Shown one piece after another: positions 1 through 11,000 of a stretch of 64,000 nucleotides of DNA. Under the pieces are notes generated by a model. That model worked only from the letters and a program-made list of their open reading frames with translations. It had not been told where the DNA came from and made no database searches. Source of the stretch: Tretioscincus oriximinensis (lineage: Eukaryota > Chordata > Lepidosauria > Squamata > Gymnophthalmidae); contig JAJVDF010000588.1 of the NCBI GenBank assembly GCA_022410635.1, positions 726,042 through 790,041 on the forward strand, given 5' to 3'. Every line of letters starts with the position of its first letter. Position 1 is the stretch's first letter. The position numbers and the translations under genes were made by a program.

Positions 1-104
1 CACCTTGCATCGATCTGCTCTAGAAAAGAAAAAAAGGATCATTCAGTGGAGAACTAAAAGAAAAGGAGTAACCAAGTTCTNTCTAAATTATTTTCCCACA
101 CAGA

Positions 105-368
105 AGTAGAAGAAGAACTGGATTTTTATACCCCCTTTTCTCACACGAAGGGTGTCAAACAAGTTTGCAAGCTATTTCTTGCCCGAAAGCTTACATTCAA
201 TCTTCCCCACCATGCTATGATGGTTCCTAATTGCAATGTCTTGCTTTCAAATAGCTGGGCTGGCTAAGGCTGAGGCCAGTAGAAGGCGCTTACCCTTTCC
301 CACGGCCAACATAGGGCTTCGAACTCTGGTGAAACACCAGGGCTCTTAACCACTGTACAACCCTAGTG
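105..368 (-). mobile_element. Lizard tRNA-derived SINE, 'type 2'
   Basis: Starts at the tail (agaagaagaactgg, tttttataccc) and ends at the tRNA-like head (aaccactgtacaac). The same body recurs at 10683, 27455, 31155, 42783, 54363 and 59545. The first 100 bases of the window show nothing recognisable. Confidence 0.75.
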
Positions 369-539
369 TACCACAGATCATTTTCAAATCACAAAATCAG
401 GGTTTTCTTATAGCTCCACTATTTAGAGGTGTGAGGAAAAAAACCATGCTGAATTGGCCCACAGCTCAACTAGACTACCTACCCATATTATCTAATAAAA
501 ATGTTTAAGTCAAATTTCATTTTGTCCCATCCCCTGATA

Positions 540-855
540 ATCTTTTGTGAAGTTTACAGAAAACTCTGAGGCCATTTCATGATCACAAGTGCTTATTATA
601 AAAACTGGCAGCAGTAGCAGCAGCAGCAGCAAAAAATATAAAGAAAGCAAAATGGAGCTATGTTATGCTGGCCCCGTGGCCTGCTGGGAAGCGTAGTCCG
701 AGCAGNAAATAGCATCTTCCACCCACCCTGCCCTATGGACTACAGCTCCCAGGCTACACCACGCCTAGCCCTGGGCAGGAGGAAGCGTCTTTACACCCAG
801 TCTCACCCATAGGAAACATTTTTTCTGCTGACAGGAAGGTGTCCGGAGGACCCAT
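540..855 (+). repeat. Repeat Z copy 1 (unclassified)
   Basis: Contains a CAG-triplet run, then ctgctgggaagcgtagtcc and, inverted to it, ggactacagctcccag. The same order recurs at 27310, 43270 and 53755, and reversed at 20850, 22370 and 45725. Confidence 0.6.
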
Positions 856-1149
856 CTCTACTCTCAATGACACCATTAACCCCAGATGCAAAATTTACTC
901 TCCCACACTGGAGGACATTCAGACGCCCACGNCTGTGTTGTTTTGTTTTTAAAGGGATGGCCTCCCAAAACATCCTCCCTCCCTCATGCCAACTTTGGGA
1001 CTGGCTTCAGCTCAGCAGTGCAGCAAACTGTCTGGGAAGCAAAGGAGCCCCAGGGCTGCCCAGGCCAGAGATGCTCGTGCAGCCTGTGGCAGCCAACAAG
1101 GAGCGCTGCTGCCTGCTTTACTCTGACAGGGAGACCCAGGAATTCTGCC

Positions 1150-2140
1150 TTACTAGATGGGGCAAGGAGGCAGGGAAGGCAACGGCAGGCAGGCCTCGCC
1201 CCAGGCCCCCCTCCAGCCCCAGCAATGTCCCCTAAGCCCTCCCCAACGCCGACCACAAGCCCATTGTGTCCACGCCCCCCCCCAAGGGCGCAAGGGGGTG
1301 CAAGGCAACCCCTCCCCCGGCCGCCCCTCCCCAAGGCCTTTCCCCTGTTGATCCTGCCTGCGCCCCTAACAAAAAACCCTCATTTTCCTCCACTCCCCGC
1401 CCAGTTCGGAGGGTGCAGCAGAACTTTGCACAATTATCATTTCTCTCCTTGCATCGCTGCTGCCATGGGGGGGGGGGCGTGTGGGGGAGGCATCATCCAG
1501 GTGGAGCCACCACTCGGCTCTGGGGGTGGTGGGGGTGAATAAGAAGCTTTGCGCACACGGGGATATGGGGGGGGGCAGATGTCCTTATATTGTCTCCACC
1601 TTCTCTCCTCCCCTCCCGCCCCCTCCCTAAAACGACGCCCCCCCCCCCCCCCTTAGCCAACTCTGCTCACCTCGCCTCTTGCCTATCAAGGAGCCACATG
1701 ACGCACAGGATGCGCAGGAGCTGCAGCCGCCAGTCAGCGGCCCGTTGGGGGGGGCGGGGGGCGGCGGCGGGCTTCCTCTTGGCGCCACCCCTTCCAGGGC
1801 CCCGCCTGCCCTTCCCTCTTTCTTCCCTCCTGTTGCCTTCCTCCTCGGCAGTCCCGCCAATGCAGCTCCCCCCCCCCCCCTTAGCCAACTCTGCTCACCT
1901 CGCCTCTTGCCTATCAAGGAGCCACATGACGCACAGGATGCGCAGGAGCTGCAGCCGCCAGTCAGCGGCCCGTTGGGGGGGGCGGGGGGCGGCGGCGGGC
2001 TTCCTCTTGGCGCCACCCCTTCCAGGGCCCCGCCTGCCCTTCCCTCTTTCTTCCCTCCTGTTGCCTTCCTCCTCGGCAGTCCCGCCGGCCACCACCGCGG
2101 ATGCCCTACCGGTAGAGAGCGTTCTAGGTCCGGTCTGATC
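1150..2140 (-). promoter_or_regulatory. CpG island, candidate first exon of a gene off the left edge
   Basis: Very GC-rich with long C and G runs. On the minus strand both duplicated units carry GGCGAG|GTGAGC, a strong donor, preceded by an ATG reading MWLLDRQEAR. That would fit a first exon of a minus-strand gene lying before position 1. The long open frames on both strands are what such base composition gives by chance. Confidence 0.45.
1653..2086. repeat. Tandem duplication inside the CpG island
   Basis: Two units, 1653-1858 and 1881-2086, 206 bp each and apparently identical by eye, period 228 bp, each preceded by a long C run. Each carries the minus-strand donor. Confidence 0.9.
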
Positions 2141-2389
2141 TGGGCCACTTTGGTTCTGTCCCCACTGAGCCTTATTCTGGGCCATCTCTCAGAATAGGAG
2201 CCTGCCATCTACGTGCTAGTGTAGGCTATGGTAGGCCTGCCGTACCCTACCCTTGCATGTGGGTGGCCAAGCTCTCTATTGAGACCTGATCCAGAATAAG
2301 GCTCGGTGTGGACAGGGCCTTTCCGATTTTAATTTTGCATTGTTACTTTCATTATTGAGGCCACTGGGTATCCGTGTAAATCAATAAAC

Positions 2390-2745
2390 AGAATCACAAG
2401 AATTGGAAGGGACCTCCAGGNCCACAGGGTCCAACCCCCTGCTCAATGCTGGATTCATTAAATCACCCCAGACAGGTGACTGCCGAGCCTGTTTGAAGAC
2501 TTCCAGCAAAGGAAGCCTCCTGTGGATTCCTATTCCATTGGTTGATCACCGGGATGGAGCAACAGGCAGGACTCTTGAAATACCATTTGCAGGGAGTNAT
2601 NAANNGGAGCATATTTTGCTTTCCTCTGTGCGGACTGCCCAGGTGCATCTGGTGGGCCTNTGTGTGANACAGAATGCTGGACTTGATGGGCTGTGGCCTG
2701 ATCCAGTATGACTCTTCTGATGTTCTTATGTTCTTATGACCCTTA
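2390..2745 (+). mobile_element. CR1 LINE 3' fragment
   Basis: Opens with the CR1-type 'gaattggaagggacctcc' block and ends in the repeated ttcttatg tail. Confidence 0.75.
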
Positions 2746-3110
2746 CTGCCAGAAGGTTTTTTCTGATATTTAATCTAAATCTACTTCCTTGCACTTTCCT
2801 TCCTGTTTTTTCTGGTCCTACCTTGTGCCAGTGAGAAACAAAAGTTGATCCCTCTGCTCTGTGACAATCCTTCAGTTATTTGTAGACAGCTATCAGGTCT
2901 CCTCCCCGTCTTCTCTTTTGCAGACCAAACATCCCTAGATCCTTAGAACCGTTCCTCATAGGATTTGGTTTCCTGACCACCCACCATTCTTATAAGTTAA
3001 CTCTTTTGAAGTAGCTCCAGTTTATCAACGTCCTGTTTGAATTGGGGTGCCCAGAATTGAACACTGCAATTAAAGTAAGATGAAGTTGTTATCCTTCATA
3101 AAAGTTTTAG
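2746..3110 (-). mobile_element. Older CR1 fragment, opposite orientation
   Basis: Diverged; resembles the reverse complement of the CR1 3' coding/UTR region (tggtgcccagaattgaacac-like block at 3050). Nothing else was seen up to 3375. Confidence 0.5.
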
Positions 3111-3374
3111 TATCAGATGAGCAAAAAGTAAAATAAAAACGAGAAATATAGAACTGAGAAAGAATTTCCAACTAAGGTATCTTCAACGGCACAAAGTAGA
3201 CTGGTTCACTAGTTCAAAGTAGACTTACAGTGCAGGTAGAACCTGGGAATGCCTGTGGCTCCTTTGACCCACACAATGACATCCTTTTATGTCCTGAGAA
3301 AATATCAGGCTGATAGAATATTCAGTCCTTAAATACTATTGTTTAAAGGTCTGAAGAAGCCTCAAAATAAAGGC

Positions 3375-4005
3375 TTAAATAAGAACAGAAGAAGAGGAGC
3401 CCTACTGAACGGGGCCATAGCCCACCTAGTCATTCTGTCTCATACAATGGTCCACCAATGGTCTCCAGAAGAAGGTGGCAAAATCTTCACCTGTTCTCAA
3501 TTCCCTGAAAATGGTATTTCAGGAATTCTGCCAGTTTTCCCATCCTAATAGCTAGTGATATAGCTCTCTTCCACAAATTTGTATCTTGAAGCTATCCAGG
3601 CTGCTAGCTATCACCATCTCCTCTGGAAATGAATTCCATAATGAACCCCTAAATGAAAAAAAAAACTTTCCCTTGTCTCTATCTCTTCTGCCCATCAGCT
3701 TCAAGAAGTGTCCTCTAGTCCTAGTTTTGTGTGATAATTGTTTTTCTATCCACCTTATCCATCTCATGCATGGTTTTATATATTTCACTTAGATCTCAAT
3801 TGCCGTCTTTTGAGGCTGAAGAGGCCTAAACATTGCAGTCTGATTTCATAAGGGAAATGTTCCAGCCCCTTGATCATACTTGTAGCTTTTTTGTTTCTTC
3901 TGCAATTCCACAATATTCTTTCTAAGGTGTGGTCATCAGAATCGTACTCAAATTTACACACATAACGTGGGCCACAAGCGCCTTAAAGAGCATCTTCCCC
4001 ATCTC
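3375..4005 (-). mobile_element. CR1 LINE 3' fragment
   Basis: Reverse orientation, running from the tail side into the '...gaagaggcctaaacattgcag' block. The minus-strand frame near 3552-3788 is CR1 coding residue. Sequence from 4005 to 4660 holds nothing I recognise. Confidence 0.7.
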
Positions 4006-4661
4006 GATTTATGTGTGTTCTAAGATTATAAAGTGAGAGCCTCCCTGTAGTTCCTCTACTTGTAGGAGGTTAAAGGCATTAGGCTATGTGTGAGGAAGCN
4101 TCTTCACCTTGGCCTTCAATTCTTGGCTCCTCTGAATGTAGTCCTACCAAGTAAGGAAAGAAGTTGGACATGTTGTATTTTATATATGTTTTATCAAATT
4201 TTGTGACCAACCCAAGGACCTTGAGATAAAGGGCAAAATACAAATGTTCTTAGTAAAACAGAAAGTGGCTCTGTCTTCTCTAGGTGGCAAAAAGGCCCAA
4301 GAAAGGCAACCAGGAGTGATGTGAACACCCTCTTCTAGACTGCTAGATGATTAAACCTTTGAAATGACATTCTGGACACTCCTCTACAGACCCTTTTATC
4401 CCTTCCAAGCATCTCCAGTGATGTTTGGAATAAGATAAGATTCTCCAGTCCCAACCTCAAATATTCACTTGGGGACAATTTCTGATTGTTAGTGCTATTT
4501 TTCCAAACTTGCAGGGGACAGACCTCCAGGCTCATTGGGTCCAAACCCCCATTGTTTTAATCTGTTAATTTGGTCTTTACTGTTAACCATTTTGATACTT
4601 CCGCATATAGAGCAGTATAGAAATGTAATTAAATATAAAATTGACAAAGCGACGACACTAA

Positions 4662-4916
4662 TCACAAAGAGCCAGTTTGGTGTAGTGGTTAGAGTGTGGG
4701 ACTCGCACTTGGTAGCCTCCAGGTTTGATTCCCCACTCCTCCATGAAGCCAGCTGGGTGTCCTTGGGCCAGCCACAGTTCTTTNAACTCTCTCAGCCCCA
4801 CCTACTCCACAGGGTGTCTGTTGTGGAGAAAGCAATGAAAGCTATGTGCACCACCCTATGGTAAGCCGCCCTGAGACCTTTGAGTATAGGGTGGGATATA
4901 AATACAAATAAATAAA
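4662..4916 (+). mobile_element. Lizard tRNA-derived SINE, 'type 1', with L2-like tail
   Basis: tRNA-like head (tggtgtagtggttagag, then gatttgattcccc-like B box), a body ending in the gccctgagacctttgagtat module shared with L2 ends here, and an (AAAT)n tail. Confidence 0.8.
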
Positions 4917-5424
4917 TAATTCCTTTCTTCCAAGTACATTTGGCCCTGTAACTGCAAGCGGATTGGAAGTACAATGAAAAGTGGCATTGTTAGGTCCCTC
5001 TCTGATGTAGTTTTGCTTTTNTTTCCTGTTTTACTTTCACTTCTGGTTTTTGAACTGTTTTCCCCGCTGGCGGGATGATTTGTTATTCTATTGGTCTGTA
5101 TCTGCACTGGCAGAGCTTGACACTTTGTATTTAAGTTATCGTTTCCTCCTCCTTTTTGTTTTAGTTCTTTGATTACTACAGAAGTTAGTTCCTGACTTCT
5201 GGCCTTGTTTCTATCAATAAATATCGATTCGAATGACTGACTCATCTATCATTTTTGGATCAGAAACCACAATCTCACAGAAAGAACTAAGCTCCAAGGC
5301 CTCTTTCCATGTGGCCAGTCCAGTCCTGCTTCCCAGAGCACCCAGCCCACGGTCGCTTGCTTCCCCGGTTGGACTTACATCTATTCCATTTTTCCCACCA
5401 AGTTGTGGTGGTACCTGTTAATCT

Positions 5425-5560
5425 ACACACAAATTTCTTTTGAACAGCTAGGTTGGCTGACTAGGTCCATGACATCTGTGTGGGCCTCGAATACTGATAT
5501 CTCTGTTGAAACACCGAAGCTCTTAACTGCTGAACTACTGTACCTGAGAGAGAAGGAGAA
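5425..5560 (-). mobile_element. Type 2 SINE fragment
   Basis: Head half only; diverged. Confidence 0.5.
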
Positions 5561-5701
5561 TGAAGGGAGGGAATAGAGGAATATCTTTTTTTGGGTTGTT
5601 GGACCTTGTTGTGTTTTCTTGTTAAAACCCATCCGTACATGTTTACTACCATGACCTTCACGTGTCTAGCAGGTAGCACATTCCCCGTGGGAGCACAAGT
5701 A

Positions 5702-5940
5702 TGTTGATATTATAGCTTATCACCATATTTCTGAATTGTATGTATATACTCATTTACTTATGTGCTTTTTCTGTCTTCCTGTAATGAAGAGGCTTGAAGT
5801 GTGAAGTGTATTTAAGAGGTGGTCTCTTAATGGATATGCTGAAGTGGTCAACATATTCTTTGCTATTTTTTATTGTATGCACTTTGTAAATAAAGCCAAA
5901 AGTCTTTATTGCAGTCAGCCTGTCCTTCAGAGCACTAAAA
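5702..5940 (+). mobile_element. LTR-like element, family B, internally shortened
   Basis: Begins TGTTGATATTATAGC and has AATAAAGCCAAAAG near its end. It aligns end to end with 18895-19600, minus a middle section. No target duplication was found. Confidence 0.45.
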
Positions 5941-5948
5941 GGTGTGCA

Positions 5949-5954
5949 TTTATT
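5949..5954 (-). terminator. Candidate poly(A) signal of gene 1
   Basis: AATAAA on the minus strand about 345 nt past the stop. No nearer canonical signal was noticed. Confidence 0.4.
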
Positions 5955-6298
5955 CTGCTTTAATTGGGTCAGAATATCTTATCAAAGGAACTATTGTGCT
6001 GCATTACAAAAACTAAACTTAAACTGGCATGAAATGGCAGTAGATATTGCTAACAAAAAATCATGACCCTGTGAACAAACCCCCTACGCTGCCCCTTAAT
6101 TTCAGGATTCTGCATAGCGGAGACCCCCAGAAAAGCAAACTAGTCAAGCAGGTATCTCATTCAATTGGTGTATTTAGTGATGTCACTCCATGACATCTTT
6201 CCAGCTATTTTCGTATTTTTTATATTCTCCCACGGCAAAATACTGGCTGATCAAGAAAGAACAAACCACTGCAAAGAAACTTTCCGCTCTTTCCACGT

Positions 6299-8064
6299 CT
6301 ACTGCACTTCTTTGTTCTTGTGGCAGCTTTGAGTCCTTTGGTGCCGTACAAGATTGGACCTTTGACAGAAGCCTTGCCCACAATCCACACACATGTGTGG
6401 CTTCTCTCCAGTGTGGCTCCTCCGGTGGACGTTCAGGTGGGCCCTTTGGCTGAAGCCCTGCCCGCACTCTAAGCATTTGTGCGGCTTCTCCCCGGTATGG
6501 GTTCTCTGGTGCACCACCAGGTGTGTTCGCTGGGTGAAGCCCTGACCACAGTCTGAGCATTTGTATGGCTTCTCGCCTGTGTGAATCCGCTGGTGTCGGA
6601 TAAGATTGGATCGCTGGCTGAAGCTTTGGCCGCACTCTGCGCACTGGTGAGGCTTCTCGCCTGTATGAATTCTTTGGTGGATGAGAAGGTGAGCCTCCCA
6701 CGTGAAGCTTTGCCCACAGTCAGCACAGGTATAAGGTTTCTCCTGCATGTGGATTCTCTGGTGGGCAATGAAGTTCTTCTTCCGGTTGAACATCTTTCCG
6801 CATTCAGAGCACTTATGGGGTTCTTCCCCCACGTGGATCTTCTGATGTCGGATGAAGTTGGATTGCCAATTAAAGATCTTCCCACATTTCGGGCATTCGT
6901 AAGGACTATCCTTCTCATGGATCGTCTCATCCTGATTAGGATGTTCCTCCTGGTCAACCTCTTCCCCACAATCTACATTCAGGAGGAACGTCTTCTCTTC
7001 TAAATGGACTTTCTGGTGTTTAATAAGGTGTGGACTTTGACGAAAACTTCGACCACAGTCTAGACACTGGAAGGGTTTCTCCCCTGTGTGAATTCTCTGA
7101 TGGCTGAGGAGGTTGGCTTTCTGGTTGAATTGTTTCCCACACTCAGGACACTTGTGCGGTTTCTCCCTCGTGTGAATGGTCTGATGCCTAAGAAGGTTTC
7201 CCCTTCGGGAAAATATTTTATTACACCTGAAACATTTGTACGAATTCTCCCCTGTGAGGAGAATTTCGTGACTAACTCCATTTAGTTTCTGATGGAAGGG
7301 ACTTTCTCGCGAATGAGTATTCTGGTGTTTAATCAGATTTGATTTCTGGCCGAAGCTCTTCCCACATTCCGGGCAGATGTACGGCTTTTCTCCAGTATGG
7401 GTCCGCTGATGTCTGACAAGATTGGATCTCTGGGTGAAGCTCTGACCGCAGTCAGTACACTTGTGAGGTTTCTCTCCTGTGTGCAACCGCTTGTGTATGA
7501 TGAGGTGTGCCCTCCAGCGGAAACTTTTCCCACAGTCTGGGCACTTGTAAGGTTTTTCTCCAGTATGGATTCTTTGATGCGCATTAAGGTTTGTTCTCTG
7601 GTTGAACCGCTTCCCACATTCTGGGCATTTATGAGGTTTATCCTTCGTGTGGATACTCTGATGCCGAATGAGGTTCCCTCTCCGGGAGAATGTTTTCCCA
7701 CACTTGAAGCATTTACACGTGCTTTCTCCATACAAAATCCTTTCCAGCCTACTGTGGTATGGGTGTGCACCGAATCTTCTCCTGTAGGATGGTTGTCTTT
7801 GTGGCTTGTCGCTCGAGTGGGTGATCTGATGCTTGATCAGATTCGATTTTTGAGTGAAGCTCTTCCCACATTCCCTGCACTGATATGGCTTCTCTCCCGT
7901 GTGGATTCTTTGATGCCGAGCGAGGTTGGAGATCTGGCTAAAACGCTGTCCACAGTCTACACACTCATGTGGCTTCTCTCCCGTGTGAATCCTCTGGTGG
8001 ATCACAAGGTTAGCACTCCGGCTAAAGCTTTTCCCACAGTCCACACATAGGTAAGGCTTCTCGC
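6299..8064 (-). CDS. Gene 1 exon 4: fingers 3-20
   Basis: 1766 nt after acceptor tttatttacag. It completes the split Gly codon and resumes the linker as EKPYLC. It holds 18 fingers in three runs separated by non-finger spacers (after fingers 5, 10 and 13), ending EVQ and TAG. The upstream MILF in the same open frame is intron. Confidence 0.95.
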
Positions 8065-11000
8065 CTGTAAATAAAATCATATATTGACAGTGATATGGTT
8101 AGAAGATTCCTAGGTAGAGATGATACAGTACTAGGGAAACTAAGTAAGAAAAACTACAGATAAAGAAAAAGGAATACCAGGAAGGATTTATAGGCATATG
8201 GTGTTAGTGAAACAAGAAGTAAAAAGGAATTTTATGGAACCTGGTATATAGATATTGAAGTTAGGAGAGAAGATATAAGGAGGGAGATTAAGAGGATAAA
8301 AGAAAGTAAAAGGAATTGTATGAAAGCTACAAGAAGGAAAATATTCCATAAACAGTATAGGACACCCGTACATTTTCCACATTTCTTTTTGAACATTCCT
8401 GGGACATGAAGGCACAGATGCCAACAGAGGGTACCTTTATACATATGGTACTGGAGTGACGAATAGTTAGGGAATGCTGGGAAAAAGTAGAAAGAGAAAT
8501 AAATAATATCTTCACCTTACAAACAAAAATATTAAGAAAAATGGCTGTATTGCAGAGAAACAATCCTGGAAGTTTTCCACACGGAAAACTCATAATAGGA
8601 GCCTGAAGGTGCTGGAACTGGCATCACCATGATGTCACTCCTGCCACCCGGTGTATTTTTCACACGTTTCTGTAGGAGGATTCGTATTTTGTATGAAAAT
8701 GGAGACTCTCACAAAATGTATGAGATACTTGTACCATTCTCAGCACTNCATGGTGATTTGGAAAATATAATGTCTGAAAATGCAAGGGATGTAATAGGAT
8801 AAGTTAATCACTTGTGCTCAGGCTGTCCTAACGAGTGGGTGGAAAGACCACTCACTAGGACAGTTCAGAAAACTCAGAAAATGTATCATTACATAATCCA
8901 TGTGATAGCAGGTGAAATAACTAACAGGAGAACTAATAACCCAGAAAATAAAAGTCTGCAACAAAAATGGCAGATGGTTAAAGATTACTTAGGTCAAAAA
9001 TAAGGACTGCATCTACAAAACTAAGATTCAGTTTGATTTCCCAGATGTAAACCCCTCTAATGAGTATTGAAATATGTATGTAATGAGTATGTAAATAAGA
9101 GAGAGGGAGGAAAGAAGGAAGGAGGGGAAAAAGGAAAGGGGGTGTTTAAAACCCTGTAAAAGAATTGGATGGACTATTTTATTGTATTACTAGCAGAATT
9201 AGCCTATTACACTATGCTAATGCAAGGNGATCTAGCCCCTCCTCCCTGTTGCTCCTATCCACACCTCCAGCTATTCCCACCCCTGCCCCCTCCTATCTCC
9301 TTTCACTTGCTCCTTCTTTTTTCGTTCCTTCTTTTTTCCGCTTTCNTTTCCTTCTTTATTTTTCTTTTTGTTCCTTTTTTTGCCTTCCATTGTTCATGCA
9401 TTCTTTCCTTTCCCTCCCAGTACTGGTCCCAGTACTGGACCCTGGGATATTCCACTTCTCACATATTTCCACCCAGAGAACTGCCCATTTATTACTTCCC
9501 TCTGTCTTCTGTTTTTTAGCTAGTTTCCAACCCAGCACTTTGGTCTCTGGAGGTGGCCAATGTTCCAAGCTCTGTCATTGGCCATTATACCTCGGAATGT
9601 TGAACTCTCCCACACACCTTTTATTATATGTACAGATTGCGCAAAGACAAATAAAGTGTTTTAAACAAAACAAAATAAAAAAGGCTTCTCACCTGTATGT
9701 AACCTCTGATGCCGAATAAAGCTAGTCTCCCAATTAAAACTTTTCTCACACTTAAAACAGTGATATGGTTTCCTTTCCATGTGGATTCTCTGGTGCCGAC
9801 TAAGGTTTGACTTTTGACTGAAAGTCTTTCCACAGATATTGCACACGTGCCTTCTGTGCCATCCAAACACTTTTTCCTGGTACACAACTTCGTTGGAATC
9901 GTCATTCTGACATGAAAAGATCAAGCCCTCTTCATTGATCCCTTGGTCCCACCCTGATTCAGCTTGATCCTCAAAGATGACTTCTTGATCTTGGCATTCC
10001 TGTCTTTCTGGTGTTATCTCAAAAGACTCTACATCTTCCCTACTTTCCCATTCAGCATCTGCTGGGACAAAAACAACAAACAAGATAAAAACATGTGTGT
10101 TGTTGTGAAGAATTATCTTCCTATTCTCCTCCAAGCCTGCAGATGAGCAGAGCCCATCTTGTTCACCATTTTGNCTCACCCAGTGGCCCNCCAATTGNAC
10201 CTGGGCATCTCAAGCAGAAGAAGGCAAAACCCTTACCTGCTCTTGACTCCCTTCAAATCGTCTTTCAGGAATACTGTGTGTTTTCCCTCCTAATTGTTGC
10301 GATTGTGAATTTAGAAAAGCTAGTCTGTCTTAATGTTTATTCTAGCTAGTTTTAGTTAATACAGTTTGCCTTTAAATTTAACTCCAAGTTTGCTTAAATT
10401 AGTGTAGGATGTTCATTGTTTACTTAATTAGCTTGGTAGCTTCTTTCCTGAGATAAGAACATAAAAAGACCCATACTGGATCAGGCCACAGCCCATCTAG
10501 TCCAGCATTCTGTCCCACACAGAGGCCCACCAGATGCACCTGGGCAGTCCGAACAGAGGAAAGCAAAANATGCACCTGTTTATGACTCCCTGCAAATGGT
10601 ATTTCAGGAGTCCTGCCTGTTGCTCCATCCCAGAGGCAACATCCAGACATCCATCCTAGGACCCATTTATACCCTTGGTGATAAGGTACAAATGGTGCAG
10701 TCGCTTAGGAACCAGTCTTTCAACTGAGATATCTGGTTTTGAGGCCATGTATCAGATGTGGAAAGGGGTGAGTGCTGTGGCGTTTTGCCTAATTTAAAGG
10801 TTTGTATTTCTTTTTACTCATTTTGTTATCCCAGAGTGAGAGGGGAAAAGCAGACCTGGACAAGGATGTGGCTTCCTGATTCACTGGTTGGGAAGGGGTG
10901 AGGCTGGAGGAGCCAGCCAATAGGGCCTCAAGTAGCCAACTGGTCAGTGTATAAGAAGAAGACTGACCAGGCTACAGGCCTTTCTGTTGGGGTGACTTGA

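Noticed and set aside
1653..2086. CRISPR-like or satellite array
   Set aside because: Only two long units in a vertebrate CpG island; no short repeats with spacers anywhere in the window.
867..2208. Several long open frames on both strands in the GC-rich left edge
   Set aside because: Low-complexity Pro/Ala/Gly/Arg products overlapping in many frames, doubled by the tandem repeat. Best explained by GC content and lack of AT stop codons.
4662..4760. tRNA gene
   Set aside because: The tRNA-like head belongs to a SINE with body and tail; similar heads occur many times.
7397..8050. 217-codon plus-strand open frame
   Set aside because: Exact antisense shadow of the finger array of gene 1; the 28-residue period causes it.
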